A stretch of 64,000 nt of DNA from Batrachochytrium dendrobatidis JAM81 (taxonomy: Eukaryota; Chytridiomycota; Chytridiomycetes; Rhizophydiales). The stretch lies in NCBI RefSeq assembly GCF_000203795.2, contig NW_006281101.1, positions 831,279 to 895,278 of the forward strand, given 5' to 3'. The notes under the pieces are model-generated. The model was not told where the DNA came from, made no database searches, and was given only the letters and a program-made list of their open reading frames with translations. Shown in pieces: positions 24,905 through 34,644 of the stretch (its first letter is position 1; each line of letters begins with the position of its first letter). A program made the position numbers and the translations under genes.

Positions 24905-26701
24905 CTTGGCGGTACAGGAGGTGGCTTTAAAGGACAGAGCAGCGATACCTGTGGAGTCTGTTTATAAAGTAGATTGATAATGGAACAGACAGGGCCAGAA
25001 AATGGGTTAGTTATATATGGCTATTAAAGTCGAAAATGTTTGAACTCAATAAAGTGGATTGGCACAAGTACAGAGCAGTGGATATACTTGCACCTGGTAC
25101 TTTGTATCAGGATGAGGGGTGTTGAATGCTAACAAGTCAAGTATAGATGGGAGCTTATGAATGGTATGGATGTTTTTGTAATATCGACGTGATTGCGTGG
25201 GGATGAAAGAGTGGTGCAATAGAAAGAATTGCGGTATGCAACTTGGAGCATTAACAGACAGCCAATTGGATATTGTACTTTGAGGAATAGAGCGAATGTT
25301 TGAAGGGTGAATGTTTGAAGGATGAATTCATACCAGGCATAAATAACTGCCCCAATTATATATCAAGCAACTTTCAAAGTGATGTCCGACCTGTCCAGAA
25401 CTCCACAAATCGAATCTATAGTAAGCATCACGCGGTTGTTTCCCATAAAAGGAAACCGCAGGTGCAAATACCATTCAATTGTTTGGGGAAGATCATGTTG
25501 CTTGAAAAACGAAAAGCAGTATATACGAAGGGTAAAAACTTTGCAACAAAAATGCTGAAAGGTCAAAAAATCACCCACTGAGAGGGTGATTAGATAGTTG
25601 TCTAGCAACAAGTATCAAAGCTCAAACGACACAGCAGCCACATTTGAATAATGTGAGCAGCAAGTGTCCTATTGCTAGACACATCCAACCTTTTGCATTT
25701 CACAAACCATTTACATACATCCACATCCACCTTCATATTAGATCACAAAGATTGCTATATGGGAAATTGTAAAACGCCTCATTACCTTGTGGTTTATCTC
25801 TAGACCTATTTGTTGAGTGATCGCATTGTCCAAAAGCAGGCTCTGCATGCGTTTGAGCCTTGAAGCAATGCTCGTTGCCAGCTACTAACCCAATAGGGCT
25901 CAGTGGCAATACACATTTGATATCAATTGATGGAATTGGGGCTTGTAGTTGCGAAAGTGTTCGAGCTCGAACAGGAGTCTGTGGTGACAGCAGTCCGAAC
26001 GCTGTGGATGCCATTTATGGATATGGAAAGAGTTAAATAAAAGTCAATATGTAGCTATTCCTCCTGGTGTGAGTGGATTGCTATGATTCAAGCCAATGTC
26101 TGATATTGTTTTGAAGGAAAGACAGAAGTTGGTACGGCTATCAAAAGTGTCCGGTTGCTAGTATGAGCAGTGAATGTCTGCAATAGACGAGTTATGACAG
26201 GTAGCAATGAAGCAAATGCGTGTTGTAGCCTATTGAAAGCAGACAAGCTTATTAGTAGTAGACAAACAGAAGTGGTGAATGTTTAGCCCAATAATCCAAC
26301 TGGCCAAAAAGGGTAGGTGGCAGACGTAAGTTGGTCCGAGTCAATGTAATGGTTGTAATGGCCAAAAATATTAAAAGAAAATCAAGCCTCTGGCTAAAAA
26401 CCGCATCAAATAATTTGCACTTGGAAATCCGATAAGCAGTGGAGTATTCATGCTATACCAAGTCTGTAGCGGGTTCTCAGTGCATATCAACATTTATGAG
26501 TGCGGGTTTTGCAGCTTCATTACAAATTCTGTTATTGAATCATTGGTGGGATTTTGGGGTGAGTTGACTTGAGTAGATCTTTCTAGATTCACAAGCTATC
26601 TAGCAAGACTGTCTTTTAACAGTTCTATTGGAATGGCATTGCAAGACCACTCAGCGCTTTGATGTTAAGCCATGTCCGATATCTTGCATTGTGCTAAATG
26701 A
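24905..26701. other. Gene-poor stretch (1.8 kb)
   Basis: I see no convincing conserved gene here. There is a short near-tandem repeat at 25294-25325 (GAATGTTTGAAGG-type units) and a perfect hairpin at 25569-25591. One weak minus-strand frame (25733-26014) is listed separately. The rest is presumably promoter and UTR sequence. Confidence 0.45.
25733..26014 (-). CDS. Possible small hypothetical protein
   Basis: A 93-codon open frame starting MASTAFGLLSPQTPVRARTL, with no recognised domain. It could be a short gene, the first exon of a longer gene, or chance. It is kept because the surrounding 1.8 kb contains nothing better and the start region looks protein-like. Confidence 0.25.
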   Translation of the reverse strand: MASTAFGLLSPQTPVRARTLSQLQAPIPSIDIKCVLPLSPIGLVAGNEHCFKAQTHAEPAFGQCDHSTNRSRDKPQGNEAFYNFPYSNLCDLI

Positions 26702-27862
26702 GTGATCCTAGCATGGGATCATGTGATGATGGATGGTTTCCAAGACCAAAATATTTCAGTCAACATTGCTACCATCTTTATTGGAACATCTAGTATAATG
26801 GTCTTGCAGAGTGAATCCTCAAATGCTTCTGTCACATCCCCACAACGAGGGCTTGCCTCTGCTACTCCTATTGCTATTCCCAACGAACTGAAATCTAATT
26901 CATTGATGCTGACTGGACTATCTAGATCTCCGTCAGCCAGACCGCCTCCTTCACCATCATCCATTCTAGTATCAACAGTAGATGATCGCAAGGGGGTTGT
27001 GCAACGAGCTCGATCTGGAACCTTGAGCAGCACTGCTAATCCCAACAATCATAATAGTCATTCCAATGCAAGTGATAAGCACTCTTGCAACAGTCATGCT
27101 TCCAATAACTGCACTTCTCAAACTGCAATGTCCTTTTCCAAATCCCTCTTGTTTCGAGTCATGGTGTTCCGCAAGATCCTTCTAATAAATGATGGCAGGG
27201 ACAAGGTTCTCAAATGTGCGCAATATGCTGCAAAGCTCTTGCTTTGGCTCTATTTTTCTAAAGACTCCAAAACCCATTCAATTACTCAAACTCAAGCATC
27301 CAAAATCGCATCCCATTTTTCTCTTGCTAGAAAGATTATTCGTCTTGGCCATTGGCTAGAGCCCATCAATGATCACATGAATTTATCGAAAGAAGGATTG
27401 CTTACAATTCCAAAGGGACTATCGCTTGGAGATCAGCATGTCCGTATGATGGCTCCATTAAATGCATGGATCGGCATATTAAACGACATTGCCGATGATG
27501 TAATCTGTCTATCTAAAATGGGTGTTCTTCCTCAATTGCCAGAAAAATGGCTTCAACGAACAACTGCCATTTCCGATCGGTGTTGGTATGCTTCTATTTT
27601 TATTGATGTACACGCAGGATACCATAGCATGCTCGAACTGCACCGGAAGGTTGACTCTGCATCAGATCCAGTGCAGCAGCAAGTACTGAAAGACAAGCTG
27701 TTTATGCAGCGGGTCTCCATGCTCAAACTGGCAATGGACTTTGCATTTTGCTCAATAGATGTGTTCCATTTGGGCGATAAAGTGGATGACGGTTTACAAG
27801 TTGTAACCGGATTTACTGCAGCATTATTGGGCACATTTAAACTGTATCGTAAATTAAAATGA
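26702..27862 (+). CDS. PEX11: Peroxisomal membrane elongation factor Pex11-like
   Basis: Pex11 proteins tubulate and help divide peroxisomes. Single exon. After a Ser/Asn/His-rich N-terminal extension (to residue ~155) the Pex11 domain begins LLINDGRDKVLKCAQYAAKL, then LLWLYFSKDSKTHS. It continues with ARKIIRLGHWLEPINDHM and MAPLNAWIGILNDIADDVIC. It ends with a hydrophobic C-terminal segment VVTGFTAALLGTFKLYRKL. The fungal Pex11 core is about 230-250 aa, so the ~120-residue disordered leader is extra. The start at 26702 is the longest frame; the in-frame ATG at 26798 (MVLQSES) is equally plausible. Confidence 0.85.
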   Translation: MILAWDHVMMDGFQDQNISVNIATIFIGTSSIMVLQSESSNASVTSPQRGLASATPIAIPNELKSNSLMLTGLSRSPSARPPPSPSSILVSTVDDRKGVVQRARSGTLSSTANPNNHNSHSNASDKHSCNSHASNNCTSQTAMSFSKSLLFRVMVFRKILLINDGRDKVLKCAQYAAKLLLWLYFSKDSKTHSITQTQASKIASHFSLARKIIRLGHWLEPINDHMNLSKEGLLTIPKGLSLGDQHVRMMAPLNAWIGILNDIADDVICLSKMGVLPQLPEKWLQRTTAISDRCWYASIFIDVHAGYHSMLELHRKVDSASDPVQQQVLKDKLFMQRVSMLKLAMDFAFCSIDVFHLGDKVDDGLQVVTGFTAALLGTFKLYRKLK

Positions 27863-28883
27863 ACAAGAGTCCAATATCTTGCTAAATCGATGCTTTCGTC
27901 TAACCATGGCTATAAATTCATTTCAAACTGTATTCTGTTTTCCCCTGTCGCGAGCTAAAATGCAAGGACTGCAGCCAAAAACCAAATCGCAGCCTCACCA
28001 ATTGCCCCTTGAAGTCACTGGGGACTCGAGTGTCTGTGTGGGACTATCAGGTAGTAGTTGGTTTGAGTAAAGGCTCTAGTCTTTACTCTTTCTTCTACTT
28101 CTGTTGGTCCTTATTTTTAAATATTTGGAGGGGATAAACGACTGGCCTTGACTGGTGTTTCTTTGATCTGCGTACAAGTTGATTGTCTTGCCTTATTCTA
28201 TGGCATCTCCAGATTGGGTTCTTATATCCTATACCTTGATATGGGAACTGCTTGTCTTTGGATTATCTACATAGTGGCTTGAATACAGCTTTGTTTTGGT
28301 CATCCATGGCTGCCATGTTTTTGCTGTGGGTTTAATCCTCGGCTTACTTTGGTAATAGAGTGATATTGATACTTTTGGGATCAAGGCTTGATGGAGCAGG
28401 TCAGACAAAGGCGATAGGACTAGATAGTACCTTGGGTATTACTGGAGTGTGTTGGATCTCGCTACCTCTCTTTGGTAGTTTGGTCTTTCCATATTCAGTC
28501 CATGGTAATACTATCTTGTCGTCTTTTCTGATATGACGAAATCTGCCTCCTTTATCTTGATTTATCAACTCTTGTCGTGATGTCTATCAGTATTGTTTAC
28601 TAAAACAATACTGGACTTGACTCGGTTGTGGTCACTTTTGGCATGTTTCCAAATGACTCGGTTTTTAAAACTTGGTGGATGGATATTGAATCGAATATGA
28701 ATGTTGGATAAGCGGGGTTGAATAGTCTGTGCGATGTGATCAGAAACCCTTGCTGCCTTGGTCGCCCTATTATCCAATCCATTTCAATCTCCAAGAAGAA
28801 ACCTATTGCACTATTACCTTGTTTGGATGCTATAATTTTATTAGTTTACCAACCAACTTATACTAACTTTCTAGCCTAAATCA
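27863..28883. other. Intergenic 1.0 kb, no gene seen
   Basis: It contains only short frames with no protein-like composition (for example 28565-28794 minus). No RNA gene was recognised. The MITE copy at 28884 closes this stretch. Confidence 0.5.
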
Positions 28884-29184
28884 CCGCTGTATCCACATAT
28901 AATGGAATAATATCCAGTTTATTGGATAGTATTCTGTCTTGAACTCTTTAGCTTGTTGGTTTTTTGGTGATCGTGTAGTGTATGGTTATATCAAAAGTGG
29001 AGAAAGTGATAATTTGATTGTGTATGCATTATGCAATGGTCGTTGTGTTTGAAAGAATTGTGAATATCTATTAAGAAACAGTCTATTTTCAATAGGAAAA
29101 CGCAGCGAATATCTGGTTATTTTATATCCAAACAATCACTGTAAGATGAATACAAATGTATCGCATTTTATGCGAATATGATTG
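28884..29184. mobile_element. MITE copy 'E1' (diverged)
   Basis: The left end CCGCTGTATCCACATATAAT and right end CATTTTATGCGAATATGATT are diverged inverted versions of the family terminal repeat. Internally, 29090-29115 (AAAACGCAGCGAATATCTGG) matches the copies at 32240 and 40327. It ends 66 bp before the start codon of the secreted-peptide gene. Confidence 0.5.
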
Positions 29185-29249
29185 CGAAAACCAATTTATT
29201 TCCTATTCTTTCCAACTTTAGAATAGTACTGGCGTGTCAACTTTATAGG

Positions 29250-29438
29250 ATGCGTTCATTTTTACTCACTGCTGCTTGTGTTATCTTTGCATGTGCCAGC
29301 ACTATCATGGCTCAAATTGATACAGTCCCAGATTCACAGATGTGGGATAATCCTAAATTTGAATCCAAACACAAGTCCAATTATCAGTTCCGTATTCGTC
29401 GTCGTATCCCCGTAGATGACCCACACCGTGACGAATAG
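29250..29438 (+). CDS. Small secreted peptide precursor (62 aa)
   Basis: The frame encodes MRSFLLTAACVIFACASTIM followed by AQ, a textbook signal peptide with cleavage after Ala-Gln or nearby. The mature peptide is about 40 aa, polar and basic, with no cysteines. It contains a poly-basic stretch RIRRRIP and the acidic tail DDPHRDE. It is not recognised as a known family. The frame continues upstream to 29178, but the ATG at 29250 puts the hydrophobic segment at the N-terminus. Short length leaves real doubt. Confidence 0.5.
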   Translation: MRSFLLTAACVIFACASTIMAQIDTVPDSQMWDNPKFESKHKSNYQFRIRRRIPVDDPHRDE

Positions 29439-30110
29439 GTTTTAAATCACAATACCATATATACTGGAGTTTTATACTTGAAGAATTTCACTGTTTAAAC
29501 TTGTCATGGTTTCAGCTGGTATGCTTCTGGATTGCGAGTTGGCCAACTTATCTAACCTACTGCACTGCGTCGTAAATAAAGAATCAAAATGTGTACTGTT
29601 GATATGACTAGTTTCATTTAAAAACCTTGAATTTAATAGTATACTATTGGTAATAAATAATTGTATTTGATTTGTTTAGAACAACTATATATCATATTAA
29701 AACTCAAGTAAACTCGACAGGACTTGGCTGCCAAACAGGTCATGAAAAACTATATACAGAGAAACATTTATACGTTTTTATCCATTCTTTAGTGTTGGCA
29801 TACTTACATACAAAGCCGTTTTTAAAGCTATGCCAAGTATGCTTGAATGTCGATCAAGACGCGATAATATCGTGACAAAAACGCATGGAAAAAACAGGTT
29901 TGGCTCGTCTACTTTAAATACTAGCCCTATATCTACAAATATCATTTAGAGCTATACAAAACTAAGAGTGCTAAATCCAAGCCAATTTTTAGCCATTCAA
30001 TGCATCAAAATAGCACTACAAAATAAATATCGAGTATGAATTTTATTGATGTGTAAATCATGCCATTCAAATTTCCAGGACTTGCAAAAACGAAAACGCT
30101 TGATAAAAAG
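29439..30110. other. Intergenic, no gene seen
   Basis: AT-rich sequence between a plus-strand gene end and a minus-strand gene end (convergent). Only short, low-quality frames were found. Confidence 0.5.
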
Positions 30111-31744
30111 TTATAGTTTGGCAGCACAGGGAAAATGGGACTCATCCAGAGACACCGAGTTGGTAGTAATTCCATGTAGACGATCTGCCATGTCTTGAAA
30201 TATGGCGGCAACACTATTTGCAATGTGCGAGCTGGCTTGTCCGCGTTTTACTCTTGCTGCTATACCCTGAGCAATCACTGCCAGCTAAAATACGTCAAAT
30301 TGATAGTTTAGCAATGATTCGGGTTTGACAGACAATTGTATTGGGATCTGAAACACTAATTGAATCAACTAGGCATGCTACTTGCTCGAAAAAATGAAAA
30401 GGCAACACAAAAATTCCAATTTGGTATGGGATAAGGCCGACCGATTTGTTTACAGTAGTGGTAGATAAGTTCGTTTGCTTCTGGAATCGACAAAGGCCGT
30501 ACAGCATCATACAATCCACTTGCCATGCCAGATTGGCGTTTTGAAAAATACCACGGCATTAAAAAGTTGGCAAGATCGGAAAGTGGGTGTCCTATTGTGG
30601 ATCTGTACAGAGTATTAGATTGTAGAAAACATCAACAGTCCACATGCATACTGGCTGCTGGTATACTTACAGTTCCCAATCTAAAATTCCAATGATTTGA
30701 GGTTTTTCCAAATGAAATACCTAAACATAAGTTGTCAGATCTTATATCCTAGTACAGAAAGTAGCATAATAACAAGACTTTACCAAATTATCCAACTTGT
30801 AGTCACCATGCACAATTGTGATCTGGTCTGCCACAATATTTTTGTGAAGCCAGGCAAGAGAATCATCAAGATGGACAAGCTTTCCTACATTGGAACCATT
30901 TTTATCTTGGATATTTGCTTGGATTTGAGAGACTTGATGTAGCCGCTTTAGCTGTCGTTGATAGTACCCACCAGATTTTCCATACTCTTCCAGACCAGCT
31001 TTGCGATAGTCTATACAATGCAAACGAACTAGTGTATCTATTGCAGAATAAAAGCTAATCAAACGATGGCAATTATCAGCAAAATCATGGTCATCCAATC
31101 CTAATTTTCAGAGTTGCAATACCAGTTCACTCAACTATTTCTTCTTATTTTCTACAGATATCACTGACGGTATGAGTATATTTTCAAATATGCGACCATT
31201 TAGATACTCCATGGCCTGGTTTAGGATAAAATGCATGATTAAATCATCAGATATACACTTGGTGCCAAGTGGTACATCTTACATAAAAAGGTGTTCCAAG
31301 AACAGAATGATCTTGACAAAGCAGATACACCTGTGGGACTGGAACCCATGTAGTCTGATCAGAACTTCGATGCTTGTAAAGCGAGTCCAAAACCCAGTAC
31401 TCTCGCTCTACTGCATGAGCTGTTTGAGACATCAGCGTGCCGGGTGGTTTTTTCCGAATCACAAGCAAATGGCCATGAGCATCTGCTACAAGAAAGGTAG
31501 GATTGCTTTGTCCAAACTTGAACTGTCTTGCAGTCAAAGGAAATACAAGTCCAAAGCTAGGAGGTAAATGCTTTGCTAGATAGAGACCCAACTTTGCCAA
31601 ATCAAATGGTGTCCTGGAGAATTAAATGTGTATTGGAAGGCTGTAAGTAAATGGGATGGTATTGGGATACACATGATAGTAGACTTGCTCTTGTCGTATT
31701 TCCGATGTTTCATTGCCAAGTGACTGATATTTGATACTGTGCAT
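30111..31744 (-). CDS. ACAD10/ACAD11-type aminoglycoside-phosphotransferase-like kinase, stand-alone
   Basis: APH-fold small-molecule kinase resembling the N-terminal module of ACAD10/11, which phosphorylates 4-hydroxyacyl-CoAs before beta-oxidation. Exon 1 31744-31689 ([19 protein letters not shown]) joins 31613 ([20 protein letters not shown]). Then come [36 protein letters not shown], the Brenner loop [14 protein letters not shown], and the metal site [20 protein letters not shown]. The last exon (30284-30111) begins [16 protein letters not shown] and ends FPCAAKL. Two introns, 31688-31614 and 30385-30285, need GC donors (GCAAGT). No acyl-CoA dehydrogenase domain follows. One junction near 31150-31090 does not fit a simple phase-0 GT-AG intron (see findings). 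Confidence 0.8.
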
Positions 31745-31784
31745 TCTTGCAAGAGCAAAATAATTTAAACATGCCAAACAAGTT

Positions 31785-32151
31785 TAAATTCATCCACCCA
31801 AACACTGAAGCCAGTCTCATGGAATGATGATTTGCTGGACAGTATTATGTCAATGTATCGTTGTATTCCAGACAAGTGATTATTGTTGTAAACTAGATTT
31901 AAATGCAACAAAGTGTGGTTTTAAAAGCAGTCACAGTATCTGAATTGCAGCAAATCTGATGATTGTACAATCTATGACTGCAAAAAAGAGATCATTTAGT
32001 TCAAAACCATAGTCTGCACTGTATGATGGATGGCATATTCTGAAGAATTGAAAGCCAATTTCTAGTAGAAAGCAAAGCAGTATTTAGCCGCATTTATTCC
32101 GAGATAGAAATGACAGTTGCTCAAGATAGTGTTTTACACGAATAGCGGCTG
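31785..32151. mobile_element. MITE copy 'E2'
   Basis: The right end TTTTACACGAATAGCGGCTG matches the family terminal repeat. Internal blocks (AGTCTCATG near 31813; AGTAGAAAGCAAAGCAG and ATTTATTCCGAGATAG near 32065-32105) align with copies at 32240 and 40327. The left terminal repeat is not clear, so the start is approximate. Confidence 0.5.
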
Positions 32152-32239
32152 TGAAACATCGGAAGCTGTGCGCAAAAACTCGCCATCAATCACGTGTAGT
32201 CTTTTGATTGGTAGACGAGCAGACTTGGCGCAAATACCA

Positions 32240-32640
32240 CTGCTGTATCCACGTGAAACGAATCACTAAATAAGGAAGCTAAAATACAAGTCTCATGAAA
32301 TGATTCGTATTGCTGGATAGTCTTGTCATATGAACTGTTGGTTGATTGGGTTTCTTCTAGTTTCTGACATAGAGACAGCATTTGTGTTCTTAAACTGATA
32401 CATTTCTTGAACTAGAGCGCGAATATGATTCAAGATACAACAAAGTTGACATAAACAGTCGAGTCTGGCTTCAAATTTGTTGACTATACAATGTATGGCT
32501 ATGCCAATGATGAATGAGTCGAGTGTTTATTGAAGTAATCGATTTCAAATAGAAAAACAACGAATATTCAACCATTATTTATTCCAAAGCAAAATTGAGG
32601 CAGTCAAGATAAATAGTTTCATTTTGCGTGAATACGGCCG
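32240..32640. mobile_element. MITE copy 'E3' in the promoter of the epimerase gene
   Basis: The left end CTGCTGTATCCACGTGAAAC and the right end TTTTGCGTGAATACGGCCG form inverted repeats. TA follows the right end. The interior is homologous to the copy at 40327 (for example GAACTAGAGCGCGAATATGA against GAATTAGAACGCGAATGTAT). It ends 102 bp before the ATG of the UDP-sugar epimerase gene. Confidence 0.7.
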
Positions 32641-32742
32641 TAAAGTTTTATCCGTGTTGCTGCTTGAAATTGATATTTTTATTAGTTCGACATATCAATC
32701 CATTTCTACTTTCTATTCCAACAACGCCTGCTATTTTAAATC

Positions 32743-34427
32743 ATGCCTTCCACCTACCTTGTCACTGGTGGTGCTGGATTCATTGGCTCACATACGGCTG
32801 AGGCTCTACTTTTAAGAGGCGATTCTGTCATTGTTGTCGATGAAATTAATGATTACTATTCCATTAACCAGAAGCAACACAACTTGGATGCCCTATGTGC
32901 TGCTGCACTTCGCTCCAAGTCTGCATTCAAGTTTTATCAAGGCTCATGCCAGGATGAATCGTTCATGGCAAACATATTCGAAGCTGAACATATTGATATA
33001 GTCTGCCATTTAGCCGCAAGGGCGGGAGTACGACCGTCGATCAGGGTTAGTATGATTTCTTACAACTTCCATTTTAATTCCTCCTGTTTCGCCATTCAAC
33101 TCTACTAGTGCTTTGATTATGGATGGGTCCAGCATATGTAATCACGCCTTCCTACATTTGGAGTGCTATAATCAAAAAGCATTTTTATCATCTGTCGAGT
33201 AGGCGGCTCTTTGCACTGTATTAACATCCTTAAGATGGTGGTTTACAAACTACGATTTCATGTGGCTTGAGATTTGTACTGATGGTGACCATTTCTGTTA
33301 CCAGCCGCTTTTATCAACACATGTTCAATGATTCCATTGCAATTATTAACAGGCTTATTCCAACTACCATTTGAAAATAGAACCCCTTTCTTTATATTCA
33401 GGCCAATGTAACTGCTACAGTCAATCTACTTGAGCTTTCTCGCCAACACAATATTTCAAATTTCGTATATGCATCGTCATCTTCTGTGTATGGAAAAAAC
33501 ACCAAAGTACCTTTTGCTGAAACAGACCGCACAGACTATCCTGTTTCTCCCTATGCTGCCACAAAAAAAACATGCGAGTTGATGGCAACAACATATAATC
33601 ACATGTATGGATTGCCAACAACCGGACTACGCTTTTTTACTGTCTATGTAAGTCGGTATCACAATCTCATTCGAGTCATTGCTTTACAAACCTAATCTAA
33701 ATAATTCCATCTACGATAGGGTCCAAGAGGTCGACCAGATATGGCCCCCTTTCTTTTTGTTGACAAGATCTCTCGCGGTATCCCCATTGACAAGTTTGGC
33801 GATGGTACATCTTGCCGCGACTACACGTTTATTACCGATATTGTCTCTGGCATCCTTGCCGCACTTGACAGACCTAGCCAGAAAGCTGCCATATACAATC
33901 TTGGAAATTCTGCAACAGTGTCGCTGAATGACTTTATTCATGTCATTGAAGAAACAGTCGGAAAAAAGGCTGTGATCCATTCATTGCCTGATCAACTAGG
34001 TGATGTCTTTCGTACCTATGCAGACTTGACTCTATCGGAGCGCGAGCTTGGTTATCAACCTACAACCGATATTCGCGCTGGTATGCGGCTATTTGTCGAT
34101 TGGTATCAAACGGCATATCGGAAAACACAGGAAATGGATGCATTGCAAACCACACAGACAGAACATGACTCTAGGCTTGAAAAAAGACAGTTGTCCTTCA
34201 AACCCAGCGTTGGGGTGAATTTGGCATTTTGTGGTATGGAGCAGCAGCGCTTGAAAATGAGGCTGATTGACAATGACGGATCAGTGCATGGAAATGGGAC
34301 ATCAAATGAATCTGTCCCACTATTTTTGGAATCGATTGTTTCATCACGGTGTATGATGCAATCACCTTCACCACCCCCTTCAGACTGCATGGCATTGGAT
34401 TATGCTATATCTATACAGGATGGCTAA
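32743..34427 (+). CDS. UDP-glucuronate 4-epimerase-like SDR (NAD-dependent sugar epimerase)
   Basis: Extended short-chain dehydrogenase. Exons 32743-33045, ~33402-33648 and ~33720-34427. The Rossmann start is YLVTGGAGFIGSHTAEALLL, then VDEINDYYSINQK and CHLAARAGVRPSI. The active site is SSSSVYG plus YAATKKTCE (YxxxK). Substrate-side blocks are LRFFTVYGPRGRPDM and KFGDGTSCRDYTFITDIV. The DYYS and AGVRPS wording fits UDP-glucuronate/galacturonate 4-epimerases rather than GalE. A ~100-residue Ser-rich C-terminal extension follows the core (after WYQTAYRKT). The first intron is long (~357 nt). The promoter carries a MITE. Confidence 0.87.
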
Positions 34428-34644
34428 TTTTCCTGTGAAAAATATCTTTTCGAGAACCTTTGGTGTTACTAACATTCAACGTGCTCACACCAGTTGAGGT
34501 TGGTAAATAAAGGAACTCGAATTTGAACTTTTAGTCTGTTTTATACTGTAGTGCATTATTTTGACAATCTTTTAGATTTTCATATCATTCTCATTCAATC
34601 ATCCACAAGTTATTCTACTTGGTAAAAATAAAGACTTTGTGAAT

